From: Linderina pennispora | Taxonomy: Eukaryota > Kickxellomycota > Kickxellomycetes > Kickxellales > Kickxellaceae | NCBI RefSeq assembly: GCF_002104995.1 | Contig: NW_024468282.1 | Coordinates: 1-64,000, forward strand | Direction: 5' to 3' | DNA length: 64,000 nt | Program-made: the position numbers and the translations under genes | Shown here: positions 26,554-35,506 of the stretch, in pieces | Numbering within the stretch: the first letter of the stretch is position 1 | How the letters are laid out: the number at the start of each line of letters is the position of its first letter | The notes under the pieces: model-generated | Told to the model about the DNA's origin: nothing | Databases searched by the model: none | Seen by the model: the letters and a program-made list of their open reading frames with translations, nothing else

Positions 26554-28034
26554 ATGAATATTACCCGCAGCACTACTGCCATAAAGACATCACTTGGTGG
26601 TATTGGCTTCCGTGATTCTATGTTGCCCCGCCTAGAGCAATTTGTACATAGTGTCAATATCATCAAAGAGCATACATACATGCTTGCACGATGGATACTA
26701 CTCCATCAGCTAGCTGACGATGATGCCTTTGACCCTGCAATATTTGTGAAAAAGGGGTTTTTTTCGTTCCATTTATTTATTTATTTATCGCAACCTGAAG
26801 GCGAAGACGGTCATATCTGCCGAGGATTTCGTCAACCGGAAGGACAGGTCAGAACTGTCGAGCGCAGATTTCGGTGATGTAGTTAGATATCATATTTATG
26901 ATTATCTATTACATAATGGCGATATTGAACTACATGGCGTATGCGAAATGAATCAGGTAGCGACATACGTGGATACCGAGCTGATGACAGCATACAAGAA
27001 CAACATTGTGTTGCACTATGGCACTTGCCTACAGCGGATTCTGGCCAAATTGATTGATATTCGCAGCCGCAAAAACACACTGCACAGTACAATGGGCAAT
27101 GTGTCTAAGGTTGAGTTCAATAATGCATGACAAGTGTGTATTTATACACCTGCACAGAAGCTCCGCCAGGCAGTTGCCTCTAGGCACCCTGATCTCAGTG
27201 TGCTCATCCCACCGATGCTTGCAATCTACAACAAGCTGGCACCAGTCCTTAATGCCTATGATGCCAAGTACAGATTCGCCAAAGACAGCCAATACCATGA
27301 TGCCAAGGTGAATCCACTTAAGCATCTGTGTGCATACATTCGCCTACGCCAGCTTATCGAGAATGAGCAGCTTGGCAAGTCTCCCCCCCCCCAATGCTTG
27401 CCTCTGCGGACATCATGGATCCCAGGCTATGTGCGCTTAGACAAGCAAATAATCAAGCAGGTGTTTATTTCGAAAATACGCGAGCAGGTTACCAAGATCA
27501 AGGCAGCAAAGAAGGCAGCAACAGAGGCAAGGAAAGCAGCAGAAAAGGGCGAAAAATTGGCCAAGAAGGTTGCACGCGAAGCAGCGAAGATGCCATCGGA
27601 TGAAACAGAGGCCACTGCAGCAACTGCAGCACTAGCGGCTGATTCGCTTGCAGGTGCATTGGCTGCTGCTGCAGACATTCCGGCATGTTCCCAACCCGCG
27701 GCCCTACCAGAGATCGAAGAACCCAACTGTGAAGTGCCATGGCCTTCTCCGCTGTACAAGCGAGTCATGTAAGCAGGCCATGGCACAATACAGGCAGGCC
27801 TATTCGTCTCGGCTCTTGAACCGCGATCTCGCAGCAGTTCTAAATTTCAGACTCGTTTTCCAGTCACTCTGTGATTCAGGCAATATTCCTGAACGGTTCC
27901 GTCGCTTTACGGCCATTGCTACCGATGCTTCTGGCACCACTCCTGCAACAAAGAACCCGCACAAGAGGCGTACAGCAGCAGCAGGCGATTCTGCTGCCAG
28001 CAGCAGCGAGCCAGCGCTGAAGCGCCTGCGCTGA
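26554..28034 (+). mobile_element. Fanzor (eukaryotic TnpB-like) gene with the RuvC core deleted
   Basis: Fanzors are RNA-guided nucleases descended from TnpB and carried by transposons. The N-terminal half reads through if two short introns are spliced: 26746-26800 (GTGAAA...CTGAAG) and 27110-27157 (GTTGAG...GCACAG), giving exons of 64, 103 and about 205 codons. Family-like blocks are TELMTAYKNNIVLHYG, AKVNPLKHLCAYIRLRQL and LPLRTSWIPGYVRLD. A Lys/Ala-rich linker (about 27500-27710) follows. Then, with a frame change near 27720, come the zinc-ribbon end KCHGLLRC...SCK, the RuvC-III motif LLNRDLAAVLNFR and a Lys/Arg C-terminus (HKRRTAAAGD ... LKRLR) like a nuclear signal. The several hundred residues expected between linker and zinc ribbon, holding RuvC-I Asp and RuvC-II Glu, are absent. 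The nuclease should be dead. No tyrosine or serine recombinase partner is visible. Confidence 0.75.
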
Positions 28035-28458
28035 GCAGGCCATCAAGATGGGATATCTCCATGACCGCCATTGCACCAACAACCATCCGACACGTTCAAA
28101 TGACCGGTTCGCCGTGATGCTTTTATTGATGTGTCTACCCATGCTGACTAGCAGTCGAGCTCGCATCGCGAGCAGAGTATTTCTAGTATGCGGGTATATT
28201 ATTAGTACCATTGTCCCGGTGCAAAGAAAAGGAATAATAGAACCTTCATGTCTTGGCGCCCCTATCATTTGTAGTCATGGTAGCCACAAACCTGTTTTAT
28301 TATTTCTTAGCAGATATCATCCCTACGCGCCATGCATGCGGCATTTGGGGCACCCCACCCAGCTCACCTAATTGTAAGCTGAGTGCTCTCGTCTTTCTGC
28401 CACTTTTCCTTTCAATTCTCTTGGCTCTTATTTCTCATACTGTTTTTTGTAACAACCA

Positions 28459-29750
28459 TGGATGAAACCAAATGGGATGTGGACAAGGCACTGCCAGTGG
28501 TGCGTGTGTGCCTCAAGAGACGAGGGATTCAAGATACGGTTATCGGCATGCTGCTTATGTGTATTAAGATTGGCAACTATCTGGTCGCTGAGCATGGAAG
28601 CGACCAAAACCGTGCTGCTTTTCTCAGCAACAAGTATTTTCGATTTGTTTCGGGATGGAGCAACAGGTTTGCGTTCAACTCCTTCGTCATTTCTCCTCAG
28701 TTGACTGCTGACTGCGGAGTAGGCAGCTTCTCTACGTCGCTGGTCGGGCGAGAGCCGATTGCTGCGAGACACTTGACGGATAATAGCGCTCAGGACCAAG
28801 ACTCAATCGGGTGGACGTTTAACTACTCTGATGTTCTCCGTCGCAACGGGAGGCTGGTAGGCGACAAACTCATTATAAACTGGGGCCAGCTTACCACGGT
28901 TCCTGACGCATTGGGTAATGCTATCGTAGAGCTGAAGCGCCGGTTCAGACCCAGCTTTCATACCCTCATGATTATTCTCGGAAGTGACGTCCTTCAGACG
29001 TACCCACGTGAGTCGTTTGACGACATGGATTTTCCAGAAAGGATGGCAAAGGTGTTGACGAATGTGTCTGGAGACTTTCGTAATATCGTGATGTACGTCG
29101 ACAGGGGCTCACCCTATTTCACCAGATTCCCTCTCGGCAAGTTTATTGAACACCACTCACGGGAGCTGGAAGGACTCCACATCCATTCAAAGCTCATGAT
29201 GACTGTTGCTGATGGTGAAAAACAATTTACCATCTACCCTCGGTTCATGAGTCTGCCCACCGACAAGTATCGTCTGGGAAGTATAAACGTGGATGAACTG
29301 GTGAGACTTAAACTATCAATCACAGGCACACTTCAGCTTTGGTCCTTGTTCCGAAACACCTTCACGGCAGATGGGCTCCAGTTCACAAAGCTTACCGACC
29401 TTGAACTTAACTTTAATGGTGCTGTTCTTGACTCGGTGGACGAGTACCTTATAAGCTATAACAAATTCATTCGGGACAAGGCGCAGGCTAAGCTGATCGA
29501 AACTAGTGGTGCTAAGCGAAATTTCGACGAGTCAGACAAGGCCAGCATGGAACGCTCACTAAAGTATCAGTACCCTCATCCAACCGACGGACGCAAAGCA
29601 TATCTGCCTAATATCAAGTCAGCCAAGGTCGTTTCATACCGGGGGTCGATTGACAACCTGCCAGTTGTCCTGGGCCGGAACAAAAAGTGGGATGTCAGCA
29701 ATCCGTACAAGGACAAGTCTCTGGCCGATGCAACGCTAGTCTTAATCTAA
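28459..29750 (+). CDS. Orphan 430-residue protein with weak leucine-rich-repeat-like pattern
   Basis: Single-exon ORF. I chose ATG 28459 over an upstream non-ATG start because the intervening residues read as a hydrophobic shadow of the T-rich leader. The protein has no signal peptide or membrane helix. It contains repeated strand-like stretches (LIINWGQLTTVP, HTLMIILGSDVL, VRLKLSITGTLQLW, LTDLELNFNG) spaced as in degenerate LRR/RNI-like proteins, but without an F-box at the N-terminus. The function is unknown. It sits directly downstream of the Fanzor remnant and ends before PRMT3. Confidence 0.6.
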
Positions 29751-30038
29751 ACTAATGCGTTGGAGTTCTGCATCTCCCATTAGCCTTATCATCATAGTTT
29801 TGTAGCCTGCTGCCAAATAAACGGCGCGTATATGTTATCCTGTCGTAGACATCCAGCATCTTTGTTCTAGTTCTTGCCTTTGATCAGAGATCATCTCTAG
29901 ATCCGATGTCCTTTTTTTTAATTTTTTTGTCCAAACTGTCTGTGGACCATCGACCTAGTATGGATGGAACTCCAGTTCTACCCAGCACCTTTCCCAAGTA
30001 AATTTTTTCTTTCATACGCTCCCACTTATAAAACAAGA

Positions 30039-31742
30039 ATGTCGGTGCTTTCATACTCAGAGTCTGGTTGGGACACGCAAGACGACCGGTGGGACGACTG
30101 GGAGGACGACGAGCTGATGACGCCGATGAAGTGCCTGTTCTGCACAACGACGTTCCAGAGCGCGATCACGCTGTTCCGGCACGTGAAGCAGGCGCACGGG
30201 TTCGACTTCCCGAAAGTGCGGTCGACATTGCACCTGGACTTTTACCAGAGCATGCGCCTGGTGAACTACATCCGCAAGCTGGAGAAGAGCGATCCGGATT
30301 TTGCGCGTGTATCTGAGTTCTCGGTGACCGGCACTGAGGGGTTCCTGAACGACGACGAGTACTTGAAGCCAGTGCTGGAGGACGACACGCTGCTGTACGC
30401 ACTGGATGAGCTGGATCTGGACGACACGCGGTCGGTCAGCAGCTCGCGGCCGGGCAGCCTGGCGCGCACGCCCCGCTTGGACGGGTTCGAGGCGGCGGCG
30501 AATCTGAAGGAGCGCGAGCTGATGAACAAGATTCGGGCGCTGGAGCAGCAGCTGGGGATCAAGGAGCGCGAGGTGAAGTTTGTCGGGGAGCAGTTTGACG
30601 AGTACCGGCAGATGGTGAAGCGGCAGTTCTATGACAACATTGGCGAGCCGGCGCTGGAGAAGGCCGAGGGCGATTACTACTTCAACTCGTACGCCAACAA
30701 CGACATCCATTTGCAGATGCTGCAGGATAAGGTGCGCACGGAGGGGTACCGGGATTTCATGTATGCGTCGCGCGAGCTGTTCAAGGGCAAGGTGGTGCTG
30801 GATGTCGGGTGCGGCACTGGCATTCTGTCGATGTTTGCAGCGCGGGCGGGAGCGGCTCGGGTCATTGCGGTGGACAACTCGGAGATTGTGGTCAAGGCGC
30901 GGGCGAACGTGGCCGAGAACGGGCTCGACGGAGTGATCACAGTTGTGCGCGGCAAGATCGAGGAGATCGAGCTGCCGGTGGACTCGGTGGATATCATCAT
31001 CTCCGAGTGGATGGGCTACTTTTTGCTGTTCGAGGCCATGCTGGACTCGGTGCTGGTGGCGCGCGACCGATTCCTGGCGCCCGGCGGTCTGCTGGCGCCC
31101 AGTGCCTCGTACATCTACCTGACGGCGATCCAGGACGACGAGTACATGCGCGACCAGGTCAACTACTGGGACGACGTGTATGGGTTCAAGATGTCGGCCA
31201 TGAAGCAGCAGCGCGCGGTGGCTGAGGCCGACGTGGATGTGATCCCAGGCAACAGTGTCGTGGCTACACGCGCGCTGATTGCCGAGATCGACCACGGTAC
31301 CACGACGTCCAAGAAGCTCGACTTTGCCAGCGAGTTTACCGTCACGGTTACCCAGGACGCGACCATCCATGCGCTGCTCGGATACTTCGACGTGGCGTTC
31401 TCCCAGTCCCAGGCGGTCCCGGGCCCGTCCCAGCAAGACCTCAACGCCGATGCGTATGAGAGCGGCGAGGTCACCGATAAGGCGCTGTGGAGGCAGCCGG
31501 GCATGCACGGGTTCACGACCGGCCCGCACGGCACGCCGACGCACTGGAAGCAGACGGTGTTTGTGCTGCCCGAGGCACTCAGCGCCAAGCAGGGCGACGA
31601 GGTGCGCGGCAGCTTTGTGTGCCGCAAGAGCTCCACTAACCCGCGCGAGCTCGACATTGAGCTTGCCTACTACCATGTGCCGAAGGGCGTCGAGGGCGAG
31701 TTTGAGAAGAACATCAAGCACCAGTCGTACCAGCTTGTCTAG
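30039..31742 (+). CDS. PRMT3: Protein arginine N-methyltransferase 3
   Basis: Cytosolic type I arginine methyltransferase; its known substrate is ribosomal protein uS5 (RPS2). The protein is 567 residues from ATG 30039. An acidic Trp-rich N-terminus leads into a C2H2 zinc finger (CLFCTTTFQSAITLFRHVKQAH, about 31-52), the PRMT3 hallmark that binds uS5. A coiled segment (about 155-190) precedes the catalytic core: YYFNSYAN, SAM motif I VLDVGCGTGILSMFAARAGA without its last residues (about 250-270), the double-E loop SEWMGYFLLFEAML (about 320) and the THW loop THWKQTVFVL (about 500). The length fits the family. The gene converges on the NDUFAF8-like gene, 33 bp away. Confidence 0.95.
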   Translation: MSVLSYSESGWDTQDDRWDDWEDDELMTPMKCLFCTTTFQSAITLFRHVKQAHGFDFPKVRSTLHLDFYQSMRLVNYIRKLEKSDPDFARVSEFSVTGTEGFLNDDEYLKPVLEDDTLLYALDELDLDDTRSVSSSRPGSLARTPRLDGFEAAANLKERELMNKIRALEQQLGIKEREVKFVGEQFDEYRQMVKRQFYDNIGEPALEKAEGDYYFNSYANNDIHLQMLQDKVRTEGYRDFMYASRELFKGKVVLDVGCGTGILSMFAARAGAARVIAVDNSEIVVKARANVAENGLDGVITVVRGKIEEIELPVDSVDIIISEWMGYFLLFEAMLDSVLVARDRFLAPGGLLAPSASYIYLTAIQDDEYMRDQVNYWDDVYGFKMSAMKQQRAVAEADVDVIPGNSVVATRALIAEIDHGTTTSKKLDFASEFTVTVTQDATIHALLGYFDVAFSQSQAVPGPSQQDLNADAYESGEVTDKALWRQPGMHGFTTGPHGTPTHWKQTVFVLPEALSAKQGDEVRGSFVCRKSSTNPRELDIELAYYHVPKGVEGEFEKNIKHQSYQLV

Positions 31743-31775
31743 AAAAGATCTTTTTAAATACATGAAAACGGGGCT

Positions 31776-32056
31776 CTACCACTTGCGCTTCATCACTTGC
31801 TGCATGCATCCCTTGAATGTCTGGAACTGTGCGTCGCAGACGTGCTTGCCGATGGTCTCGATGTTGGCGGAGATGCACTGCCCATACAGAGTTGCCTAGG
31901 TGAAAATTTTTTGTTAGTGGGATGTAAGGCGCCTAACGCTCGCGGTGCAGGTTCCCCCGCCATGGCTTACCTCCTTGGCACAGCCGGTCAAGCCCTTTTT
32001 CGAACTGAAGCACAAGTCCGCCGGGCCTTGCCTGCCTGCTGCTGGACGCGAGTCAT
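31776..32056 (-). CDS. NDUFAF8-like twin-cysteine mitochondrial protein, one A-run frameshift
   Basis: Small protein of about 67 residues with the NDUFAF8 pattern: one Cys pair GCAKEATLYGQC and another VCDAQFQTFKGC, both CX9C-like. NDUFAF8 stabilises the complex I assembly factor NDUFAF5. There are two exons: 32056-31971 and 31895-31776, with intron GTAAGCC...TTCACCTAG. From the ATG at 32056 the frame breaks in an A run (CGAAAAAGGGC). One additional A would join MTRVQQQAGKARR to KKGLTGCAKE. The Lys-ended C-terminus (MKRKW) is intact. I infer a homopolymer undercount rather than a dead gene. A general CHCH-domain protein is the alternative. Confidence 0.65.
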
Positions 32057-32205
32057 TTTGTGAACAAAAAAGTGCGAAATTAAAAGGTGAAAATTGCCAG
32101 AGAGAGAAAAGCCTGGCGTGATCAAAAAAAAGTGCTGACGAGATCGAGTGCAGGCAAAACTGGATCGTATATTTTTTTTATCTTTCTAGTATCTATTTCT
32201 CAGTA
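32057..32205. promoter_or_regulatory. Short shared promoter of NDUFAF8-like and EARS2 genes
   Basis: Only 149 bp separate two divergent start codons, both of genes for mitochondrial proteins, so regulatory sequence must be shared. A and T runs are present; no defined factor site could be recognised. Confidence 0.5.
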
Positions 32206-33817
32206 ATGCTTGCTCGGCAGCGGTTCAATTCAAGGCTTCTGAAGCTTGCCCAGACACAATGCGCCCGGTTCCAGCACTCGCACAGCTGCGAGCCCACAGG
32301 TCCGGTGCGTGTGCGGTTCGCGCCGTCGCCGACCGGGTTCCTGCACCTGGGCGGACTGCGCACAGCCCTCTTCAACTATCTTTTGGCGCGGCGCTACGGC
32401 GGACAGTTTATCCTGCGGATCGAGGATACCGACCAGAAGCGGTTCGTTGCGGGCGCCACGGAGAACATCCTGGCGACCCTGCAGTGGGCCGGGCTGGCGA
32501 TCGACGAGGGACCGGGCAAAGGCCCCGATAAATACTTCCAGTCGCAGCGCACCGAGCTGTACCAGAAGCACGCGCAGCTGTTGCTAGACAGCGGGCATGC
32601 CTACCGGTGCTTCTGCGAACTCGCACCGGCTTGAGCTCCTGCGGCAAGAGGCGACTGTGCAGGGCCGCGCGCCCATGTACGATAGGCGGTGCTTGCATCT
32701 GTCGCAGCGCCAGGTGGACGAGAAGCTGCGGACGGGCGAGCCCTATACGGTGCGGATGAAGGCGCCGGGCGCTTTAACTGAGGCGGGGCGGGAGGTGGGG
32801 CGGTTTTCCGATATCGTGCACGGGCAGATGGAGTTCCGGGGCCCGGCGGGCTTTGACGACGCCGTGCTGCTGAAGAGCGACGGGCTGGCCACGTACCATC
32901 TGGCCAATGTGGTGGACGACCATTTGATGGGGATCACGCACGTGATGCGCGGCGAGGAGTGGCTGATCTCGACGCCCAAGCACCGCGCGCTGTTCCGGGC
33001 GTTTGGCTGGGAGCCGCCCGCCTACGCGCACCTGCCGCTGCTGATGAACAGCGACGGGTCGAAGCTCTCGAAGCGCAACCAGGACGGGCCCGTGAAGAAC
33101 TACATTTCCGCTGGCTATCTGCCGCAGGCGCTGGTCAACTACGTGGCGTTGCTCGGGTGGCACCCGGACAGCACAAAGGAGGTGTTTACAATGCCCGAGC
33201 TCGAGCAGCAGTTTGCGCTGCGCGGGCTGAGCCGCAGCAAATCGGCCGTGTCGCGGGACCGGCTCGACTGGCTGCAGAAGCAGCATTTGCGCGCGGCCAT
33301 TCACGACGACCAGCAGGTGGCGGGCCTGGCGGAGCAGGCGCTGGCGGAGATCAGGGGCGCTGAGGGGGCTGGTCGGGAGGGGCTGACCAGCGAGGCCGTA
33401 GTTGGGGCGCTCAGGCTGTGCGGCGACCGGCTGGCGCGCGCTGGCGACCTGCACACGACCGCTCCGTATCTATTTGGTGATCCGGACCTGGAGTCGGAGC
33501 AGGCCCAGGCGTTTGCGCTGAAGGTGCCGCGGAGAGAGCCAGCTGCGGGTGCTGAGGCAGGCGCTGGCGCAGGTCTCTGCGATGGCTGCCCAGCCCGGCT
33601 TCAATGCTGCCGATGCCGGCGGCCTGGCACGGGCTCCCCAAGTCCCTGAGCAAGGAGCTGGATGTGCCTGCCAAGCACCCCAACATGATGCTGCGGTACG
33701 CGCTGACCGGCCAGCCCACCGGACCAGGCGCTCGCCGATCTAATGGCGTATCTGCCAGTCGCCAGCACTGAGCACCGGCTGGCACGCGCCCTAGAAGTTT
33801 TGGAATCTACTCAATAG
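32206..33817 (+). CDS. MSE1: Mitochondrial glutamyl-tRNA synthetase (EARS2/MSE1), several frameshifts
   Basis: Charges mitochondrial tRNA-Glu. Residues 1-30 look like a targeting sequence. The class I signature HIGH equivalent is [12 protein letters not shown], and the KMSKS equivalent is [11 protein letters not shown] (near 33060); RIEDTDQ and the GlnRS/GluRS motif [17 protein letters not shown] also appear. The frame changes near 32620 (CTTCTGCGAACTC), 33535, 33625 and 33730. Homology continues through each break: [13 protein letters not shown], [20 protein letters not shown] and ADLMAYLPV, to the TAG at 33815-33817. The gene is essential for mitochondrial translation in other fungi and the neighbours are intact, so sequence error is more likely than loss. 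If the breaks are real, the organism needs another source of mitochondrial Glu-tRNA. Confidence 0.88.
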
Positions 33818-34722
33818 ACCTGATGATTGCATCGCCGGGGGCCATGGCAAAGTCCACGAAGTTCGCGAGCCGAGCCCTCAGGCTCTGAGCTTACGCCCGA
33901 GTACTTGTCGGCCAGCATCTGCAGGCCGTCGGAGCTGCTACCCAGCGCCATGAGCCGCCGGGCAATGGTGCCTATGGTGGCTGCGTAGGCAATCTTGCAG
34001 GCGCTTCGGATCCGCACGCACATGTGGTCGTGCTCCCACATGCACACCAGCGTCACCGGCCTGGGTCGGTCAATGGGCAGCACAAACTCCGCCATGCCCC
34101 GCGCAACCACGCACTCCAGCTGCCTGGACGCATTGCCGGCCAGCAGTGCCAGCAGCAGCCGGTCCGCATCCGTATTCTGCATCGTCAGCCAGATTTCGCC
34201 TACACACGAAAACTCTCCGGTATCGCCCCCTGGCGCCGGGCAAATGCTGTCCAGGGCGTCAATATAAAGCGTCTGCGTCATCGCCACCACCGGCCGAGCA
34301 GCAAACTTTGGCAGCGCATATGGCGGATCGAACACAAGCACCAGTTCGACCGCGTACTCGCCCAGCAGATCTACGCCGTGCATGGCAAAAGTGAAGGTTG
34401 AGGACTCGGGCAAATCGGGCTGGGCAGTGCTGGTAGTTGCGCGCATGCCGGCGGCCTGCGGCAGAAACTGAGCCGTGGCCGACCACCCGTGGCCGAAAGT
34501 GTGGTTGTGGATGGTTATTTCGAGCTGCGCCGGGTCTGTGCGTACTTTGCATGTCACTAGTACCGCCGAGGCCAGGGCTGCTGGCGGCGTGCGGTGGAGC
34601 GCCAGTGCCAGGTGCGTATTGCGTAGCTGCTGGGCTGCGGCCTGCAGATGCTGCTCTTTCACGGACCCGTGCTTGCTGCTCGCCACTATTGCGCTTAGCT
34701 GCGCGCGGATCGAGGATTCCAT
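33807..34722 (-). CDS. Conserved-looking hypothetical protein
   Basis: About 304 residues from ATG 34722. No signal peptide or membrane helix is seen. The N-terminus is helical (IRAQLSAIVASSK, LQAAAQQLRNTHLALAL), followed by beta-strand-like segments (AVLVTCKVR, LEITIHNHTFGHGW, YAVELVLVFDPPY) and a helical C-terminus (IGTIARRLMALG). I do not recognise the family. The C-terminal end is uncertain: the open frame stops at 33811, while one base of shift near 33860 gives a more natural tail ([18 protein letters not shown]) stopping at 33807. Either way the 3' end overlaps the end of EARS2 on the other strand. Confidence 0.6.
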
Positions 34723-35506
34723 GAGGGTGCAAGAAAATAGAGTGTGGATTGAGGTTTTACGATGGGCTCTTTTGTCTCCGCTGCACCCCTGGTTGGGAGC
34801 ATGTGGGCCGTGTGGGGTTCTGATACGCAGGCGTTTTGGGATTGCAGACAATATTCGCTTTGCGATTTCAGGGAGGAGAGTCCCCGACAGAGGCCGGCGC
34901 CTGGTGATAAGCGCACTATGCTCAGACATGCACTATTGCATATCTGTGTCGCGCATTGTTTTCTGTGTGGGCAGCGGGAGAATGCTCACACATGCACTGC
35001 TCGGTATTAGGGCGGACAATTTCGGCGGCCTTCAAATTCATGACTCTTGTTGTCTGCAAAAGGCAAAAATAAAACGCAAGGAGCGATTTGCAGCCAGCCG
35101 CCATAAACCCATTGATGATTGACCTGCCATCCACTTTTTCCTATTGGCTTTGCTCACAGATGCTCACAGATGATACCAGGACCGAACAAAGGCTCGCCCC
35201 AAATAATAGGGCTAAAATTTTTCTCGCTGAATAGCTTTGGACTATGCTTGCACCCACAGCCTCCACGTTTGCCTTTTGTTTTCGGCTGGATCAGCTATCC
35301 GGGACTTCTTCTTCCTTCCAGTCTCTTAGCACTCTTTTTTCTCTTCTTACTTTGTAGAGGTAACTTTCTTCTTCTTCTTTTTTACAGTTGGTGTGCATTA
35401 GTGCTCAGTGTATCCAGTCAGTCATCTTTATTTTCATTCTCCGTCAAGCTCCCCCTTTGATATACCCTTTTTCTCTCTTTCAGGAGCAGCTCTTTTGTAA
35501 GCCAAA
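34723..35506. other. Promoter region of the orphan and MTHFR genes
   Basis: About 780 bp between divergent genes. The 200 bases before 35507 are strongly CT-rich (TTCTTCTTC, TTTCTCTC), like other leaders in this window. A tandem TGCTCACAGA pair sits near 35152-35171. No gene is supported. Confidence 0.45.

Noticed and set aside
30057-31763. 568-codon open frame antisense to PRMT3
   Set aside because: Third-position GC bias of PRMT3 removes stops on the opposite strand. The translation has no domain, while the sense frame has every PRMT motif.
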